The notes under the pieces: model-generated
Seen by the model: only the letters and a program-made list of their open reading frames with translations
Databases searched by the model: none
Told to the model about the DNA's origin: nothing
Assembly: GCA_031551765.1 (NCBI GenBank)
Contig: JAVBNC010000043.1
Coordinates: 1 to 14,898 of the forward strand
Origin: JAVBNC01 sp031551765
GTDB lineage: Bacteria > Desulfobacterota > Desulfovibrionia > Desulfovibrionales > Desulfovibrionaceae
Direction: 5' to 3'
DNA length: 14,898 nt
Program-made: the position numbers and the translations under genes
Shown: positions 13,095-14,898 of the stretch, one piece after another
How the letters are laid out: each line of letters opens with the position of its first letter
Numbering within the stretch: position 1 is the first letter of the stretch

Positions 13095-14444
13095 TCAATA
13101 AAACAGCATGATGGTCACGGCCAGGTTCACCACCATGCCCACGGCCAGCGGGATCATGGTCCGCTTGACCACGTCGAAGGGCGAAACCCCGGCCATGCCG
13201 CTGGTCACCGCGATAACCGCCGTGATGGGGGAAGCGCCCCGCGCCAGCGAGGTGGCGAAGTGCATGGGCATGATCATCACCACCGGCGAAATGCTGAGGC
13301 TGGTGGCGATATTGGGGATCAGGCTGGCAAAGGAGAAGAAGGGCGCGTTGCCCGAACCCATCAGAATGGCGCAGGCGGAAATGATGGCCACCATAATGAT
13401 CAGAATGCCTATGCCGCCGAACCCGGAGTTCTGCGCCCCGGTAATGGCGGCCTTGACCGCGCCTATGGTCACCAGGCCGTGGGCGAAGGTTTCGCCGGCC
13501 ACGATCAGCGTGACCACGTTGGCGAACTGCGCGCCCATGCCTTCGAAAAAGGACTGGATGTCCGCAAAGGTCTCGCGCAGCTTGCGCGTGCGCAGAAAGT
13601 CCGCGATCATGGTCACGAAAATGCAGATCATGATCACCGTGACCAGGTTGACGCTTTTGCCGGTGAACACCAGAAAGGCCACCACCAGGGCCAGGGGCAG
13701 GGTGGGGAAAACGGCGTAGTAGAGCGGCGGCAGTTCCAGCTGCTTGTCTTCCACGGTCACGTTCTCTTCCGGGGCCATGCGGCTGTCAAACCAGCGCTGG
13801 GTGAAGAAATGGGCCACGGCCACGGCCAGAATGACGGAACAGCCCACGGTGAGCTGGTAGTTCAAAAAGTACTCCGCCACCGGCATGTCGGCCACCTGGG
13901 CCGCGAAAATGGTGTTGCTCTCGGAAATGCCCCACTCAATGGCCATGGTGGTGCCAATGGCGGCGACAGCGGAAAGGCGGCTCACCCCGGTCCTGATCAG
14001 CGTGGGGTACAGGGTGACCATGAGCAGCATGCCCAGCCCGGAAGCGCTGGTAATGAACTGGGCCATGACCTGGCCTATGGCGTAGGTGCCCGCCAGCACC
14101 AGGTAAGGGGATTTCAGCAATTTGAGCGGCTGGCTGAGTATCTGGACCATGGCCCGGCTGGCCCCGGTTTTGTCCATGTAGCGGGCGTAGCCGCCCACGG
14201 CCATGATCTGCAGGCCAAGGCCCCCGGCGCGGCTGACCAGAATGGCCCGGATCTTTTCAAAGATATCCAGGAACATGGACCCCGTGCCCTTGCCCGGCGG
14301 GAAAATATCCCCGGCGCCCAGGTACGTGCCCATGGCCATCAGCAGTATGCCGGAAGAAAGCAGCACCACCTGCGGCTTGGCCTTGGTCAGGATAAAGTAG
14401 CCCGTCACGCCGAGAACAGCCAGCGCGATCAAAATTCCGAGCAT
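13095..14444 (-). CDS. dcuC: DcuC-family C4-dicarboxylate transporter
   Basis: 449 residues, against 461 for E. coli DcuC. The family moves succinate, fumarate and related acids across the inner membrane under anaerobic conditions. About twelve hydrophobic segments cover the whole length, with a cytoplasm-like loop at 213-240 (RWFDSRMAPEENVTVEDKQ). The segment from FADIQSFFEGMGAQFANVV (293-311) through MGSGNAPFFSF (362-372) to SPFDVVKRT (421-429) matches E. coli closely. At 167-181 it reads MAIEWGISESNTIFA, where E. coli has a different stretch ending SGDVVLA, so substrate choice may differ. The ATG at 14444 has GAGG about 5 nt upstream. The open frame back to 14879 crosses hairpins and is not protein-like. 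Its upstream region holds a candidate promoter and an operator-like palindrome. The symbol reflects family membership, not proven orthology. Confidence 0.9.
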   Translation of the reverse strand: MLGILIALAVLGVTGYFILTKAKPQVVLLSSGILLMAMGTYLGAGDIFPPGKGTGSMFLDIFEKIRAILVSRAGGLGLQIMAVGGYARYMDKTGASRAMVQILSQPLKLLKSPYLVLAGTYAIGQVMAQFITSASGLGMLLMVTLYPTLIRTGVSRLSAVAAIGTTMAIEWGISESNTIFAAQVADMPVAEYFLNYQLTVGCSVILAVAVAHFFTQRWFDSRMAPEENVTVEDKQLELPPLYYAVFPTLPLALVVAFLVFTGKSVNLVTVIMICIFVTMIADFLRTRKLRETFADIQSFFEGMGAQFANVVTLIVAGETFAHGLVTIGAVKAAITGAQNSGFGGIGILIIMVAIISACAILMGSGNAPFFSFASLIPNIATSLSISPVVMIMPMHFATSLARGASPITAVIAVTSGMAGVSPFDVVKRTMIPLAVGMVVNLAVTIMLFY

Positions 14445-14459
14445 AACACCCTCGTGTGT

Positions 14460-14469
14460 TAAACGTTTA
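14460..14469. promoter_or_regulatory. Operator-like palindrome before dcuC
   Basis: TAAACGTTTA is a perfect 10-bp palindrome lying between the candidate dcuC promoter and the start codon. That would place it in the initially transcribed region, a usual place for a repressor. I see no FNR box (TTGAT-N4-ATCAA) or full CRP-type site in this region. Confidence 0.3.
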
Positions 14470-14487
14470 GTGAAATGTGGGGGGTTG

Positions 14488-14514
14488 TGTATACATGATT
14501 CCGCTCTGTGGCAA
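14488..14514 (-). promoter_or_regulatory. Candidate promoter for dcuC
   Basis: On minus, TTGCCA (14509-14514) and TATACA (14488-14493) are 15 nt apart, which is shorter than ideal. Transcription would start about 37 nt before the ATG at 14444. Confidence 0.35.
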
Positions 14515-14566
14515 GCGCTATGGCAGCTTACTGTCTGTAGTGGTTTTACGTCAGAGGACCTCAGCC

Positions 14567-14689
14567 GCGGGCTTTGCCCGCCGTCTCTGCGCGGGGCTGG
14601 AAGGCCGTGGGACGAAAGCCCCCGCCCGAAGCCTGTTCCCGAACCACGGCAAAGCCCGCCACGGCATGGCGCCCGGCGGGCTTTGCCGT
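14567..14689. repeat. GC-rich hairpins sharing the word GCGGGCTTTGC
   Basis: GCGGGC-TTT-GCCCGC (14567-14581) is a perfect 6-bp hairpin. ACGGCAAAGCCCGCC (14646-14660) and its exact complement (14675-14689) form a 15-bp stem around a 14-nt loop. The word GCGGGCTTTGC occurs twice direct and once inverted. No T tract follows, so termination is doubtful. The stretch lies upstream of the candidate dcuC promoter. No gene is supported between 14445 and 14898. Confidence 0.6.
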
Positions 14690-14830
14690 TCAGGGCATTT
14701 CGCCATTGAAAATATCCGTTCGGATGAACCGCTCCGGCGGTGCGGAGCGAAGCGCGGCGCCGCCCGTGCGCGCCAGGTAAAAAGCAATGCCGCCATACTG
14801 ATATGCTTTTCTTTACGTATCTTCCCTCTT

Positions 14831-14861
14831 GTGCGTGACCGCACAGCACACGATAGTGTGC
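14831..14861. other. Tandem small hairpins near right window edge
   Basis: GTGCG-TGAC-CGCAC (14831-14844) is followed after one base by GCACAC-GATA-GTGTGC (14846-14861). Both are perfect with four-base loops. An AT-rich stretch with TTGTAAAAATCATA follows. They may belong to the control region of a gene beyond the window. Confidence 0.4.
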
Positions 14862-14898
14862 ATGCCTTGTAAAAATCATATCTCTGGCGCTTTCCGCG

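Noticed and set aside
14445..14879. A 145-residue N-terminal extension of DcuC
   Set aside because: The sequence is Arg/Gly/Cys-rich with no family match and crosses several hairpins. The start at 14444 has a ribosome site and normal length.

Overview
The window is a 14.9 kb piece of a GC-rich bacterial chromosome. Several things suggest a delta-type sulfate reducer of the Desulfovibrionaceae (Desulfovibrio/Bilophila relatives). These are the GC-rich codon use, a single-domain AICAR transformylase instead of the usual two-domain PurH, a DcuC-type dicarboxylate carrier, a divergent RNB exoribonuclease, and C-rich intergenic repeats that I associate with this group. This placement is inference, not proof.

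Layout, left to right. Ten of the eleven genes lie on the minus strand. (1) 1-293: the start of a dispersed C-rich repeat, a small stem-loop, and a 64-bp near-perfect palindrome that serves as a bidirectional terminator. (2) 294-3567: a two-gene unit, an RNase II/R-type exoribonuclease followed 28 nt later by a class II Fic protein. (3) 3568-3929: a repeat-filled gap with a very strong hairpin just upstream of the RNase start, a second copy of the C-rich repeat, a stem-loop, one lone type I-E-like CRISPR repeat, and an 80-bp repeat. (4) 3930-9640: a minus-strand series purA, holB, gmhA, a thermonuclease-like gene and the AICAR transformylase gene. Two of its gaps, about 360-380 nt each, hold repeats. 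The purA-holB gap is bounded by 13-bp terminal inverted repeats and resembles a MITE. (5) 9641-9941: the divergent region between purA and the only plus-strand gene, with a possible three-way-junction fold. (6) 9942-11717: a lytic transglycosylase of the MltF type on plus, converging on and overlapping a small conserved-looking gene on minus. (7) 11836-14444: a membrane diguanylate cyclase and a DcuC-family carrier. (8) 14445-14898: a long dcuC leader with several hairpins and a candidate promoter.

How the genes fit together. The AICAR transformylase (second-to-last step to IMP) and PurA (IMP to adenylosuccinate) are two steps of AMP synthesis, with housekeeping replication (HolB) and heptose synthesis (GmhA) genes between them. 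The transglycosylase and GmhA concern the envelope, the cyclase makes c-di-GMP, and DcuC would exchange C4-dicarboxylates during anaerobic growth. I see no complete novel multi-gene system. The most interesting material is between the genes: the lone CRISPR repeat beside an RNase gene, the inverted-repeat element, and covarying stem-loops attached to a dispersed repeat.
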